DNA from: a virus
Virus record (IMG/VR): IMGVR_UViG_3300037189_018318
Location: 25,907-89,906 of that record
DNA: 64,000 nucleotides
Reading direction: 5' to 3' (one strand)
Below, in pieces: positions 53,046-60,864 of the stretch (position 1 is the first letter of the stretch; each line of letters begins with the position of its first letter). Position numbers and translations under genes: made by a program. A model generated the notes under the pieces. That model worked only from the letters and a program-made list of their open reading frames with translations, did not search any database and was not told the origin of the DNA.

Positions 53046-53055
53046 GTATTAGACG
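53039..53055 (+). repeat. Perfect hairpin at the helicase stop codon
   Basis: CGTCTAA (53039-53045) and TTAGACG (53049-53055) form a 7-pair stem with a 3-base loop. It covers the helicase stop and lies just before the gp15 ATG at 53057. No U-tract, so it may tune gp15 translation. Confidence 0.4.
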
Positions 53056-53056
53056 G

Positions 53057-53755
53057 ATGCAAAATTATACCTTTGGATTTGAAATACAAACCATATTAGA
53101 ACAATTTGTAGGAGCTTTTAATGATATTATTATTAAAAGATATGATAATACAAAAACCTTAACTACACCTACATCTGGAATTGGTGTAAAATTTGTATAT
53201 GCCCCTAAACAAAGAGTCTATGAAGCAATTAACACTCCAGCTCCTGGTGGTATAACACTTCCAGTAGTATCTGTTAATATAACTAATTTATCCAGAGATA
53301 ACTCTAGAGTTTTTAACAAATTAGAAGGATTTGCTATAGAAACTGGATCTCATTATAATAGATCTGGTGTATTACAGCATATACCGCAACCAGTACCGGT
53401 TAATATCGGAGTTAATATGACTATTGTCACAAAATTTCAATCAGACATGGATCAAATTATTAGCAATTTTGTTCCATACTGTGATCCTTATATTATTATC
53501 TCTTGGAAATTGCCATCCCCTTCTAAATCGACAGTTCCTTATGAATTAAGAACTGAAGTATTATGGAATGGAACCATCAATACGACTTATCCAACAGAAT
53601 TAAATAATACACAAGCTCAAAGATTGGTAGCAGAAACTTCATTTACTATTAAAGGCTGGTTATTTAAGAATGTTAACGAAACAATAAATCGTATATATAC
53701 TATAAATTCAGATTTTACTACAGATAATAATACTTCTATTTTTGATACTCTTTAA
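53057..53755 (+). CDS. 15: Tail terminator/sheath stabiliser (T4 gp15-like)
   Basis: 232 residues, ATG start; T4 gp15 has 272. Pattern matches in order: FGFEIQTILEQFVGAFNDIIIKR (opening helix and strand), VKFVYAPKQRVYEAIN (the YASK/YAPK block), LPVVSVNITNLSRD, VPVNIGVNMTIVTKFQSDMDQIISNFVPYCDP near 115-145, and LVAETSFTIKGWLF near 195-208. gp15 caps the tail tube and sheath and joins it to the head. Next gene is gp13, in T4 order (13, 14, 15 neighbourhood). Confidence 0.78.
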   Translation: MQNYTFGFEIQTILEQFVGAFNDIIIKRYDNTKTLTTPTSGIGVKFVYAPKQRVYEAINTPAPGGITLPVVSVNITNLSRDNSRVFNKLEGFAIETGSHYNRSGVLQHIPQPVPVNIGVNMTIVTKFQSDMDQIISNFVPYCDPYIIISWKLPSPSKSTVPYELRTEVLWNGTINTTYPTELNNTQAQRLVAETSFTIKGWLFKNVNETINRIYTINSDFTTDNNTSIFDTL

Positions 53756-53778
53756 TTTTAAGGATAAGTAATATTATA

Positions 53779-54657
53779 ATGGATCCAGTATTACCTAATA
53801 GTTTTCACGGTTCTTCTACATTTGCACCTAAAATCACCACATATGATGCTTTAGCTCAAAGAGTAAGAAGATCTTTAGGAGAACCTTTAATTCAAATAGA
53901 AGTTAGTAGTGAGCAAATGTATGAAAACATAGATTATGCTTGCGAGTATTTTACTAAATTTGCAGGTACTACGGAAGAATTTTTAATTTTTAGATCAGAT
54001 CTTTATGTCCCTGGAGTAGGACTTCCGGTAGGAAGATTAATGAATATTACTCCTCAATTATATAATTCAGCTAATCCAGATTCTGCCACCGCAAGTGTAA
54101 GTGCTGGATGGGATATGGATAGAAATGCTTATAGACCAGTTGTTGATGTCTATTCATTCGCAGAGGGTAATAATACAGGTGTTAATACTTTGTTTACTAT
54201 AGAGCATACAATTGCTCAACAAGCATATTTTGGTCATCTTCTCGGTAATGTTGGTTATGATCTTATTACTTGGCAAGCTCTCAAAGGATGGTTGGATACA
54301 AGAGACAAAGTTTTAGCCTTAACACCTTATATGCGTTTTGATCCTTATAATCAAGTATTAAAACTCATACCAGAACCACAAACACTTCCTCCTTATTACG
54401 GATTAATTGGTTGTCATATGCAATTACCTATTAAAGACATTGTCAGCCAATTATGGGTTTATAGATATGTGTTAGCTTTGACTAAAATAAGTGTAGCTCA
54501 TGTAAGAAGCAAATATGCCGGAACTAATATTTTTGGCGGACAAACAGTTAATGCTACAGATCTTTTCAGACAAGGAGAAAAGGAAAAAGACGAATTAGAA
54601 GCAGAACTTAAGAAGGAAATGGTTGATACCTTGCCTCCTAAATTCTTTATTGGATAA
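53779..54657 (+). CDS. 13: Neck protein (T4 gp13-like)
   Basis: 292 residues, ATG start; T4 gp13 has 309. TTYDALAQRVRRSLGEPLIQIEVSSEQMYENIDYACEYFTKF near 20-60 is the typical N-terminal block. QQAYFGHLLGNVGYDLITWQALKGWLDTRDKVL near 146-178 and PYMRFDPYNQVLKLIPEP near 180-197 fit the gp13 core. IKDIVSQLWVYRYVLALTKI near 218-237 and the acidic C-terminal helix before PPKFFIG follow. It connects portal and tail. Followed by a TTG start gene (gp4). Confidence 0.85.
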   Translation: MDPVLPNSFHGSSTFAPKITTYDALAQRVRRSLGEPLIQIEVSSEQMYENIDYACEYFTKFAGTTEEFLIFRSDLYVPGVGLPVGRLMNITPQLYNSANPDSATASVSAGWDMDRNAYRPVVDVYSFAEGNNTGVNTLFTIEHTIAQQAYFGHLLGNVGYDLITWQALKGWLDTRDKVLALTPYMRFDPYNQVLKLIPEPQTLPPYYGLIGCHMQLPIKDIVSQLWVYRYVLALTKISVAHVRSKYAGTNIFGGQTVNATDLFRQGEKEKDELEAELKKEMVDTLPPKFFIG

Positions 54658-54659
54658 TT

Positions 54660-55124
54660 TTGAAAATTCCAATTAAAAAGAAAAATAGAAAGTTTCTGCA
54701 AGGAACTTTTAATGCTCGTAATATAAACAAATACAAAGGTTCTTTACCTATTATATATAGAAGTTCTTTGGAACTAGCAGCTTTTCGTTGGATGGATAAT
54801 AACCCTAATGTAATTTCTTGGGGTTCAGAATCTGTGATTATACCTTATCAATCACCTTTAGATGGAAGAGTTCACAGGTATTTTGTTGATTTAGTTGCCT
54901 TGTTAAAAGATAAAGATGGAATTGATAAAAAACTTTTGATAGAAATTAAACCTTCTAAACAAACAGTCAAACCAATTGTTTCTGATCGCAAGAGTAATAA
55001 AACAATGATATATGAACAAACTCAATTTGTTCTTAATCAAGCCAAGTGGTCTGCAGCAGAGCAATGGGCTAAAAATAAAGGTTATATCTTTTTAATTTTA
55101 ACAGAAAAAGATTTAATTCAGTGA
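54660..55124 (+). CDS. 4: Head completion protein (T4 gp4-like)
   Basis: 154 residues from TTG; T4 gp4 has about 150. RSSLELAAFRWMDNNPNVISWGSESVIIPYQSPLDGRVHRYFVDLVAL near 35-80 and LLIEIKPSKQTV near 94-105 are the gp4 hallmarks (nuclease-like TnsA-type N-terminal fold with D and E-x-K). Late in T4, gp4 finishes filled heads. It starts 3 bases after the gp13 stop. A later ATG would remove the conserved block, so TTG is preferred. Confidence 0.87.
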   Translation: MKIPIKKKNRKFLQGTFNARNINKYKGSLPIIYRSSLELAAFRWMDNNPNVISWGSESVIIPYQSPLDGRVHRYFVDLVALLKDKDGIDKKLLIEIKPSKQTVKPIVSDRKSNKTMIYEQTQFVLNQAKWSAAEQWAKNKGYIFLILTEKDLIQ

Positions 55125-55140
55125 TTGTGACGACTCGGAG

Positions 55141-55148
55141 TATAAATA
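55141..55148 (+). promoter_or_regulatory. T4-type late promoter (TATAAATA)
   Basis: Exact octamer, 16 bases before the gp21 ATG (55165), ahead of the gp21-gp22-gp23 capsid genes. Spacing is right for a T4 late start just before the gene. A gp55-like factor is encoded at 25950-26645. Confidence 0.65.
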
Positions 55149-55164
55149 TTTCCAGTAAATTATT

Positions 55165-55839
55165 ATGAGTCAAAATGTTTATCGTCTTTTAGTAGAGGAA
55201 CCCACCTATGAGGTCAAGTATCTTATAGAAGAAAAAAACAGAAACACTCCTTCCATCCTCCATATTGAAGGAGATTTCTTAATGGCCAATGAGCCTAATA
55301 GAAATAAAAGAGTTTATCCGTTAGAAGAAATGGCTAAAGAAGTTTCTCGTTATGAAAAAGATATGATTTTAAATAACAGGGCTACCGGTGAATTAAATCA
55401 CCCTAATGAACCAGAAATTAATTTAGAGAGAGTTTGTCATATGGTGACCTCTCTTAGACAAGAGGGAAATATTTTTAAAGGTAAGTCTCGTGTGCTTTCC
55501 ACACCTATGGGTCAAATAGTCCGTTCATTAATTATGGATGGTGTTAAACTCGGTGTTTCCAGTAGAGCTCTTGGGCGATTAGAGCCAGATGGCAACGGCA
55601 CCAATAGAGTTGCTGATTTTAAATTAGTTGCAGTCGATGTTGTAGCCGATCCTTCTGTACCATCTGCTTTTGTAAATGGTATTTTAGAATCCAAACAATG
55701 GATTTTAGCCGATGATGGTAAATTTGCTCCTGTATATGATAAATTTGAAAAGAGCATATCATCTTTGCCTAAGAAACTCACAGATCAATACCTCAGAGAG
55801 CAAGTCATTAATTTTATTAATGCATTAAAAACTCTTTAA
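55165..55839 (+). CDS. 21: Prohead maturation protease (T4 gp21-like)
   Basis: 224 residues, ATG start. Serine protease of the T4 type that cuts scaffold and capsid proteins at (L/I)-x-E sites. ILHIEGDFLMANEPNRNKRVYP near 31-52, GELNHPNEPEI near 74-84 (catalytic His), GVKLGVSSRALG near 125-136 (catalytic Ser), and DVVADPSVPSAF near 157-168. The N-terminus YRLLVEE itself has an L-V-E site, consistent with self-cleavage. First gene after the late promoter at 55141. Confidence 0.93.
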   Translation: MSQNVYRLLVEEPTYEVKYLIEEKNRNTPSILHIEGDFLMANEPNRNKRVYPLEEMAKEVSRYEKDMILNNRATGELNHPNEPEINLERVCHMVTSLRQEGNIFKGKSRVLSTPMGQIVRSLIMDGVKLGVSSRALGRLEPDGNGTNRVADFKLVAVDVVADPSVPSAFVNGILESKQWILADDGKFAPVYDKFEKSISSLPKKLTDQYLREQVINFINALKTL

Positions 55840-55873
55840 TTTACATTGTCTAAGGGTAAATAAATAATATAAC

Positions 55874-56137
55874 ATGAGTATTCGTTCCATTATATCAAAA
55901 TTTGTAGCACAGATTTGTGAAAAAAATTACAAAGCTGCTAATTCTACTTTAGATCAAATAGTTTCCGAAAAAGTTACGGCTCGTATCAAAAAAACAGCCG
56001 AAACACAAAAAGCCAAAAAACAGAAAAAAATTGGCAAAGTAATCGAAAAAGAAGTTAAGAAAGGTCATCCTGTAAAGCAAGCTGCTGCCATTGCTTACAA
56101 AAAAACAGAAAAAAAGGCCCCTAAGAAGAGTAAGTAA
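55874..56137 (+). CDS. Small basic head-core protein candidate
   Basis: 87 residues, ATG start. MSIRSIISKFVAQICEKNYKAANSTLDQIVSEKVTARIKK then a Lys-rich helix and KGHPVKQAAAIAYKK near 61-75. Position between gp21 and gp22 is where T4 places small core proteins near 67/68. T4 gp67 is acidic, so this is not a simple ortholog. It may be a prohead core or DNA-binding component. Confidence 0.7.
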   Translation: MSIRSIISKFVAQICEKNYKAANSTLDQIVSEKVTARIKKTAETQKAKKQKKIGKVIEKEVKKGHPVKQAAAIAYKKTEKKAPKKSK

Positions 56138-56154
56138 TTGCACAATTAAATTAT

Positions 56155-57033
56155 ATGGATCTCTCATCTATTCTCAAAAATATCGACAGTAATGTTTTAA
56201 ATGAAGAAACAGCCACAGCTATTGCCGAGGCGTTTAAAAGTGCAGTTGATGAAAAAGTCAATAATAGAGTAACTCTTGAACTTGAAAGTGCTCTTAGCAA
56301 ACAAGATGAAGAGCATGCCACAAAATTAGAAAATCTTTTAGAAGCCATTGACACTGATCATTCAGCTAAATTAGAAACAGTTGTTAATGCTATTAATGAA
56401 AATCATACAGCCAAGTTAGAAAAGCTTGTTGAATATTACCGCAAGGCTCTTAATGAGAAAGCAGAAAACTTCAGCAACAAGGTTGTAGAAGAGCTTAGTA
56501 ACTTTATCGATCTTTATATAGATAAAGCCATTCCTCAAACCCAATTAGAAGAAGCTGTTGCTAATACAACAGCTCGTCAACAGCTCGAGCAAATCAAAAA
56601 CATTTTAGCCTTTGATCCATCTCACTTAAATGAAGATGTTAAAAAGATTATCACCCAAGGTAAAAACAAAGTTGATGAATTACAAAATCAATTAAATGAA
56701 TCTTATAGGGAAAATTTAACCCTTAAAGAACATCTTATCCATACACAATCAGCCCTTCTCTTAGAGGAGAAAACTAAGGGCATGCGTACAGCTAAAAAGA
56801 ATTTTATTACAAAAATATTGAGCGACAAGTCACCTGAGTATATTTCAGAGAACTTAAATTATGTCGTTGAGATGTTCGAGAGAGAAGAGAAGGAAACTTC
56901 AGCTTCCCTTGTAGAAGAAGCAAAAGAAGCTTCCTTATCCAAGGGTGTTAAAGTACCTGCCGCTGTAATTTCTGAGAAAAAAGAAATTGACAGTCCAGTC
57001 TCCGGATATCTTACAGCTTTAAAGTCGGTCTAA
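56155..57033 (+). CDS. 22: Prohead scaffold protein (T4 gp22-like)
   Basis: 292 residues, ATG start. Almost entirely helical and charged, with coiled-coil heptads from 30 to 100 (repeats of AKLExLxxAI-type segments: HATKLENLLEAID, HSAKLETVVNAIN, HTAKLEKLVEYY) and again 135-220. The internal core that the gp21 protease cleaves and removes during head maturation. Flanked by gp21 and gp23, as in T4. Several L-x-E sites are present. Confidence 0.88.
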   Translation: MDLSSILKNIDSNVLNEETATAIAEAFKSAVDEKVNNRVTLELESALSKQDEEHATKLENLLEAIDTDHSAKLETVVNAINENHTAKLEKLVEYYRKALNEKAENFSNKVVEELSNFIDLYIDKAIPQTQLEEAVANTTARQQLEQIKNILAFDPSHLNEDVKKIITQGKNKVDELQNQLNESYRENLTLKEHLIHTQSALLLEEKTKGMRTAKKNFITKILSDKSPEYISENLNYVVEMFEREEKETSASLVEEAKEASLSKGVKVPAAVISEKKEIDSPVSGYLTALKSV

Positions 57034-57090
57034 GGCCGCTTTTATACGTTGGAGAAGAGCAATTAAGCACTTCCCGAATTCTATTCAAAT

Positions 57091-57097
57091 AGGAGAA
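57091..57097 (+). promoter_or_regulatory. Strong Shine-Dalgarno of the major capsid gene
   Basis: AGGAGAA lies 7 bases before the ATG at 57104. Few genes in the window have such a site, so it probably drives very high capsid translation. No other gene lies in the 70-base leader 57034-57103. Confidence 0.7.
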
Positions 57098-57103
57098 CTA
57101 TAT

Positions 57104-58582
57104 ATGAACAATGTCAAACCAGCCCCTGGTTTCATCGATCGCTCTCGCGCCACTCAACTCTTAGAGAAGTGGGCCCCTGTTCTTGATTATTCAAGTGACA
57201 AGGTTTCCCCAATCCAAGATGAGCATGCCCGTCTTTCAACAGCAATGTTGATGGAAAACCAAGAGCGTTGGTGCTTAGAGGAAGGTAGTGCTAATTCTTA
57301 TGGTGGCAGTGCCTTTGGCTCTGTCCCAGCAGGAGCTAACATCTACAATCCAGCTAATACCCAATATGCTTCTAGTGATAATTATGCGCAGAATGATGCT
57401 CGCTTACCAAAGGTATTAATCCCAATGGTTCGCCGTACATTCCCAGAACTTATCACTAATGAGATCGTCGGTGTACAACCAATGAGTGGCCCAGTCGGAC
57501 TTGCGTTCGCATTACGTTATCGCTATGAGGCAGATAGTTTAGGCTCAACGGGAGTTGATGGCTGGACCAGTGGTGTTTCACAAACCAGCAACACAGGCAT
57601 CAGTCGTACAGGTGCAAACCCAACGACAGATGGCTCAGAACTTGGCTATAACTATCTTGATACTCGCTTTACTGGTACTTCAGCTGCCGCCCTTACAGGT
57701 AACACGGATTTTTACTTCCCTGATTCCGATAAAGGTGTCGCTGCATTACTCAGTCAATTCGAGTTATCTGGAAACATTCCACAGGTCACTGTAGAGTTCA
57801 GTAAGACAGCAGTTGAAGCCGGCACACGCCGTCTCGCAGCTCGCTGGTCTGTTGAGCTCGAGCAGGATCTTAAGAACATGAACGGTCTCGATATCGACTC
57901 TGAATTAACAAATGCCATGAGCTATGAAATTCAAGCCGAAATCGATCGTGAAATGGTCATCAGAATGATCCAGACCTGTCTCAATGCCGGTTCTACAAAT
58001 GGATATAGCTTCTGGTACGCTGCTTCAGCCGACGCTCGTTGGCTCGGAGAGCGTAATCGTGACTTCTACAGCAAGGTAATCGTACAAGCCAATCGTATTG
58101 CTATCCGCAATCGTCGTGGTAGCGCTAATTTCATTATCGCTACACCTAAGGTTTGTGCTATCCTTGAGATGTTACCCGAGTTCCAGTGGATGCCTGTAAA
58201 TGGCAACATCAACACCCAACCAACTGGCATTGCCAAGGTTGGCACACTTGGTGGCCGTTTCAACGTCTACCGTGATACTCGTACAGATGCTCAATTCCTC
58301 GCAGGACAACGCAGTGCAGCTCAAGCTATTGACTATGCCCTCTTAGGCTACAAAGGCACAGAGTACTACGATACAGGTATCGTATACTGCCCATATATCC
58401 CTGTCATGATTCAACGTACAATCGGGCCTAATGACTTCTCACCTCGCGTGGGACTCATGACCCGTTACGGTGTCGTAGATTATATCTTCGGTGCTAGCTT
58501 GTACTATCACGTAATCATCGTTAGCGGATTGGGTACCTCTTTTGCCGGCGGAGCCAATGGCCAGAGTACAATTTACATCTAA
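57104..58582 (+). CDS. 23: Major capsid protein (T4 gp23-like)
   Basis: 492 residues, ATG start. LPKVLIPMVRRTFPELITNEIVGVQPMSGPVGLAFALRYRY near 101-141 is the conserved gp23 segment. AARWSVELEQDLKNMNGLDIDSELTNAMSYEIQAEIDREM near 245-285 is the backbone helix region. A C-terminal YYDTGIVYCPYIPVMIQRTIGPNDFSPRVGLMTRYGVV near 424-460 completes it. The N-terminal 60 residues contain L-x-E sites (LLEK, LMEN) for gp21 cleavage. Codons are clearly more GC-rich and C-ending than elsewhere, with a strong Shine-Dalgarno. Confidence 0.97.
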   Translation: MNNVKPAPGFIDRSRATQLLEKWAPVLDYSSDKVSPIQDEHARLSTAMLMENQERWCLEEGSANSYGGSAFGSVPAGANIYNPANTQYASSDNYAQNDARLPKVLIPMVRRTFPELITNEIVGVQPMSGPVGLAFALRYRYEADSLGSTGVDGWTSGVSQTSNTGISRTGANPTTDGSELGYNYLDTRFTGTSAAALTGNTDFYFPDSDKGVAALLSQFELSGNIPQVTVEFSKTAVEAGTRRLAARWSVELEQDLKNMNGLDIDSELTNAMSYEIQAEIDREMVIRMIQTCLNAGSTNGYSFWYAASADARWLGERNRDFYSKVIVQANRIAIRNRRGSANFIIATPKVCAILEMLPEFQWMPVNGNINTQPTGIAKVGTLGGRFNVYRDTRTDAQFLAGQRSAAQAIDYALLGYKGTEYYDTGIVYCPYIPVMIQRTIGPNDFSPRVGLMTRYGVVDYIFGASLYYHVIIVSGLGTSFAGGANGQSTIYI

Positions 58583-58600
58583 TCTTTAGTTGTAAATTGT
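58568..58600. repeat. Perfect inverted repeat over the gp23 stop
   Basis: Arms 58568-58577 and 58591-58600 are a perfect 10-base inverted repeat with a 13-base loop including the stop codon. No U-tract follows. It could protect the mRNA end or slow transcription before the terminator at 58609. Confidence 0.45.
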
Positions 58601-58608
58601 TAAAAGAT

Positions 58609-58645
58609 TTGCCTACCTTGATTGCTCGGGGTAGGCAATTTTTTT
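58609..58645 (+). terminator. Rho-independent terminator after gp23
   Basis: Arms 58609-58617 and 58630-58638 form a 9-pair, GC-containing stem, followed by seven T's (58639-58645). It closes the capsid operon and separates it from the kinase gene at 58683. Confidence 0.9.
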
Positions 58646-58682
58646 GCTTGTATTTTCCTTTACTATATATTAATATATTTGT

Positions 58683-59228
58683 ATGAAATATGCTTTAACA
58701 GGATCTCATGGAGTAGGTAAGACTACTATTATTAATGAGCTATATGATTATCTAGAAGAATCTAAGATTAAACCTATTATTAATAGCAGTAATGCTCGTA
58801 AGATTGCTTTGTCTGGAAGAACAATTAATGATACAGGAGATGATATTGTTCAAATGATTGTTGAATGTAGTCATGTTAGTAAATTCTGTGAGGATAATTG
58901 GTTTGCAGATCGAAGTGTTTTAGATGGTTATGCATATACGAAATATCTTCATGCTACTGGAAAGGTATCAGATGAAGTAATGAATGTAGTAGGTAAGCTT
59001 ATGTCTACATTTGTTAAGCTTTATGATAATATCTTTTATATTCCAGTGGAGTTTGATATGATTAAAGATGGTGTTAGAAAAGAAGATTCTAAATTTCAAA
59101 AGAATATTGATAATATTATTTTTAATACGATGTATGATAATAATGTTCATTTTAATACTATTAGAGGTTCTGTGACAGAAAGAGTGGAAAAGATTAAGAG
59201 TATTATTCACCCTCACTTTGACTTCTAA
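58683..59228 (+). CDS. P-loop NTPase/kinase, paralog of 43888-44520
   Basis: 181 residues, ATG start. Walker A TGSHGVGKTT near 6-15, WFADRSVLDGYAYTKYLH near 74-91 (DR motif), NIFYIPVEFDMIKDGVRK near 115-132. AAA_28 (NadR/Ttd14-like). It repeats the layout of the gene at 43888, with extra lysines and a slightly shorter tail. Possibly a nucleoside or nicotinamide-riboside kinase. Followed by a gene beginning within 12 bases, whose apparent start is an ATT. Confidence 0.78.
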   Translation: MKYALTGSHGVGKTTIINELYDYLEESKIKPIINSSNARKIALSGRTINDTGDDIVQMIVECSHVSKFCEDNWFADRSVLDGYAYTKYLHATGKVSDEVMNVVGKLMSTFVKLYDNIFYIPVEFDMIKDGVRKEDSKFQKNIDNIIFNTMYDNNVHFNTIRGSVTERVEKIKSIIHPHFDF

Positions 59229-59240
59229 GCCTTAAAAATT

Positions 59241-59696
59241 ATTCAAACTTTCGTCCCATACCCTGATTTTGTAGAGTCTGTTAAGTGCCTAGACATGAGA
59301 CGTCTAGGGAAACAAAGAGCTGAAGTATACGGATTGCTTCGGTCTTTTGAAATGGATCCAGAACAAGACAAGAAGCTTGGATTTAGAGATCCTAATAAAT
59401 GGATGTGGTGGGGTCATTTCAATCAATTGATTGATTATGGTATTGCCGCTTGTGATGAATGGATCTCTCGAGGATATAAAGATACCTGTAGAGAGAAGAT
59501 AGCAGCTTACAGAGATGTTTTTTCAAAGAATAATGAACTTCCTTTTTGGTTTGGTAATGCCAAAGTGCATTATTCACATCAATGTGTTTTGTTGAAAAAG
59601 GATCCGGAACATTATAGTAAACATTTTCCCTTTGCAGACCCTAATCAAGGTTATATTTGGCCAGACTGCAGACATAACTTCTATTGGTATAAGTAA
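59241..59696 (+). CDS. MSMEG_6728-like protein (DNA glycosylase-related), probable ATT start
   Basis: The first ATG (59295) would cut off a conserved N-terminus. The same frame is open back to the upstream stop at 59226-59228 and encodes IQTFVPYPDFVESVKCLD before MRRLGKQRAE. That fits the family start pattern 'MQTFxPYPDFxxSAxxLDxxRLGKQRxE' exactly if translation begins at ATT 59241. No ATG, GTG or TTG lies before it. T4 gene 26 is known to use AUU. The protein is then 151 residues, with WMWWGHF, EWISRGYKDT and HSHQ-type His residues. The family is linked by name to pyrimidine-dimer glycosylases; activity here is unproven. Confidence 0.65.
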   Translation: MQTFVPYPDFVESVKCLDMRRLGKQRAEVYGLLRSFEMDPEQDKKLGFRDPNKWMWWGHFNQLIDYGIAACDEWISRGYKDTCREKIAAYRDVFSKNNELPFWFGNAKVHYSHQCVLLKKDPEHYSKHFPFADPNQGYIWPDCRHNFYWYK

Positions 59697-59702
59697 TAGA
59701 CA

Positions 59703-60152
59703 ATGGATTTTAAGAGTTATTATAATTTGAATGAAAATGTAAACAAATTTGATATTAATTGGCAAATAGTTCGCACTGATGCCAGAGATATTAAAGACGT
59801 ATCAGAAAAAATTTCTTTTGTTATGAAATTTTTAAATGGTCATCCTACAAAAGAAAACTACGGAAGAGTTCATAATTGGCTCCGAATGACTAAACTTGGT
59901 TATAAATCAGAACCAGAAAAAGCTCAAGAATTTGAACACGCTCTGGATCACATAGAAAACAATAAAGAAAAATATTCCTCACAAGAGGAACAAGGTGATA
60001 TATCTTCTATTGATACTTCAAAACTTTTAAAAGTTTATAAAGATTTAAAGAAAAGAAAATATGGATTTCAGATTAAAACAGTACCCAAAGCACATACAGA
60101 TTTTCTTCTAAAATTAGAAGATGAACTTAAAAAAAGAAAAATTAATCTTTAA
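59703..60152 (+). CDS. Unknown 149-residue protein
   Basis: ATG start (MDFKSYYNLN). FDINWQIVRTDARDIKDVSEKISFVMKFLNGHPTKENYGRVHNWLRMTKLGY near 18-70 reads as a helical domain. An acidic linker and a Lys-rich C-terminal helix (KRKYGFQIKTVPKAHTDFLLKLEDELKKRK) follow. The first peptide, with Tyr/Asn-rich start, resembles T4 internal-protein leaders but is not convincing. No family recognised. Convergent with the gp16-like gene. Confidence 0.65.
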   Translation: MDFKSYYNLNENVNKFDINWQIVRTDARDIKDVSEKISFVMKFLNGHPTKENYGRVHNWLRMTKLGYKSEPEKAQEFEHALDHIENNKEKYSSQEEQGDISSIDTSKLLKVYKDLKKRKYGFQIKTVPKAHTDFLLKLEDELKKRKINL

Positions 60153-60163
60153 TATTATTTCTG

Positions 60164-60643
60164 TCATAATTGAGGATCTGTACCCTCAATTAGTTCTATC
60201 TTTTCTCTTTTAGACGTTTTGTCATATAATTTAGACATTACTTCGTCTCGAGTTGCTATTAATACGTTGGTAGTAGCCGGTTTAAGACTTTTAACAGCAG
60301 TAACTTCCATCTGTTTAAGTTCTTTATCACTTTTAATTTGTTTATTCTGAAGATTAATTTTATTTAAGCTATCTAAAGCCTTGGTAGTAGCATTAATTAA
60401 AGATGCTAGCGCAGCAATTTCTTGAGGATTTTGTCCTGTAATGACGATGTCTTTCAAAGAATTGACCGCATCTAACCCAGCTTCTATATTTTCTGTAGTC
60501 TTTTTAAGAATATATTCATTAACATTATCATCAGTAACCTGTTCTTGTGGAACTATTTCTCTGCTTTGTATGTGTGGAGTGCTTGGTATAGAATCTGCTC
60601 TTAACTGCTCTACAATAGCATCTATTTCATTATTAGAATCCAT
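60164..60643 (-). CDS. 16: Probable small terminase subunit (gp16-like)
   Basis: 159 residues, ATG start; T4 gp16 has 164. An acidic N-terminus, a long central helical pair (NVNEYILKKTTENIEAGLDAV, then PQEIAALASLINATTKALDSLNKINLQNKQI near 80-110) and a C-terminal TDPQL. The central two-helix layout and the position of 'NATTKALDSLNK' correspond to the T4 gp16 oligomerisation core. Similarity is low; a large terminase (gp17) is not in the window. Divergent from 60679 with 35 bases between starts. Confidence 0.55.
   Translation of the reverse strand: MDSNNEIDAIVEQLRADSIPSTPHIQSREIVPQEQVTDDNVNEYILKKTTENIEAGLDAVNSLKDIVITGQNPQEIAALASLINATTKALDSLNKINLQNKQIKSDKELKQMEVTAVKSLKPATTNVLIATRDEVMSKLYDKTSKREKIELIEGTDPQL
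60167..60192. repeat. Inverted repeat in the convergent gene ends
   Basis: Arms 60167-60175 and 60184-60192 form a 9-pair stem with an 8-base loop, at the end of the gp16-like gene and 15 bases beyond the stop of 59703-60152. The plus strand afterwards is T-rich but not a clean U-tract. Possible weak bidirectional terminator. Confidence 0.4.
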
Positions 60644-60678
60644 GTTGATTTATTATACACTTATATTAAAATATAGCA

Positions 60679-60855
60679 ATGACAACGAAAATACTTATTG
60701 AAAACGGTGGAGAATTTCATATTCCCCATGAAAAAGTTGCAGAATTGATTAATTGGTTAAATCACGCTCAGGCAATTCGCACGACACCAAAAACAGAGCA
60801 AGTCAAAGAAATTATTAACAATCAATTTACTGGAAAAGAATTGATTAATGGTTAA
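60679..60855 (+). CDS. Small protein, unknown function
   Basis: 58 residues, ATG start, read directly from sequence. MTTKILIENGGEFHIPHEKVAELINWLNHAQ then a Lys-rich helix and FTGKELING. No metal or catalytic motif. The HIPHEKVAELINWL segment suggests a small helical adaptor. It lies between the gp16-like gene (divergent, 35-base gap) and dUTPase (9-base gap), in the same direction as dUTPase, so it is probably co-transcribed. Confidence 0.55.
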   Translation: MTTKILIENGGEFHIPHEKVAELINWLNHAQAIRTTPKTEQVKEIINNQFTGKELING

Positions 60856-60864
60856 AATACCTTT

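Noticed and set aside
58640-58682. Sigma-70-like promoter before the kinase at 58683
   Set aside because: A TTGCTT and a TATATT with 16-base spacing can be drawn, but the start point would leave almost no leader, and AT-rich DNA gives such matches easily.
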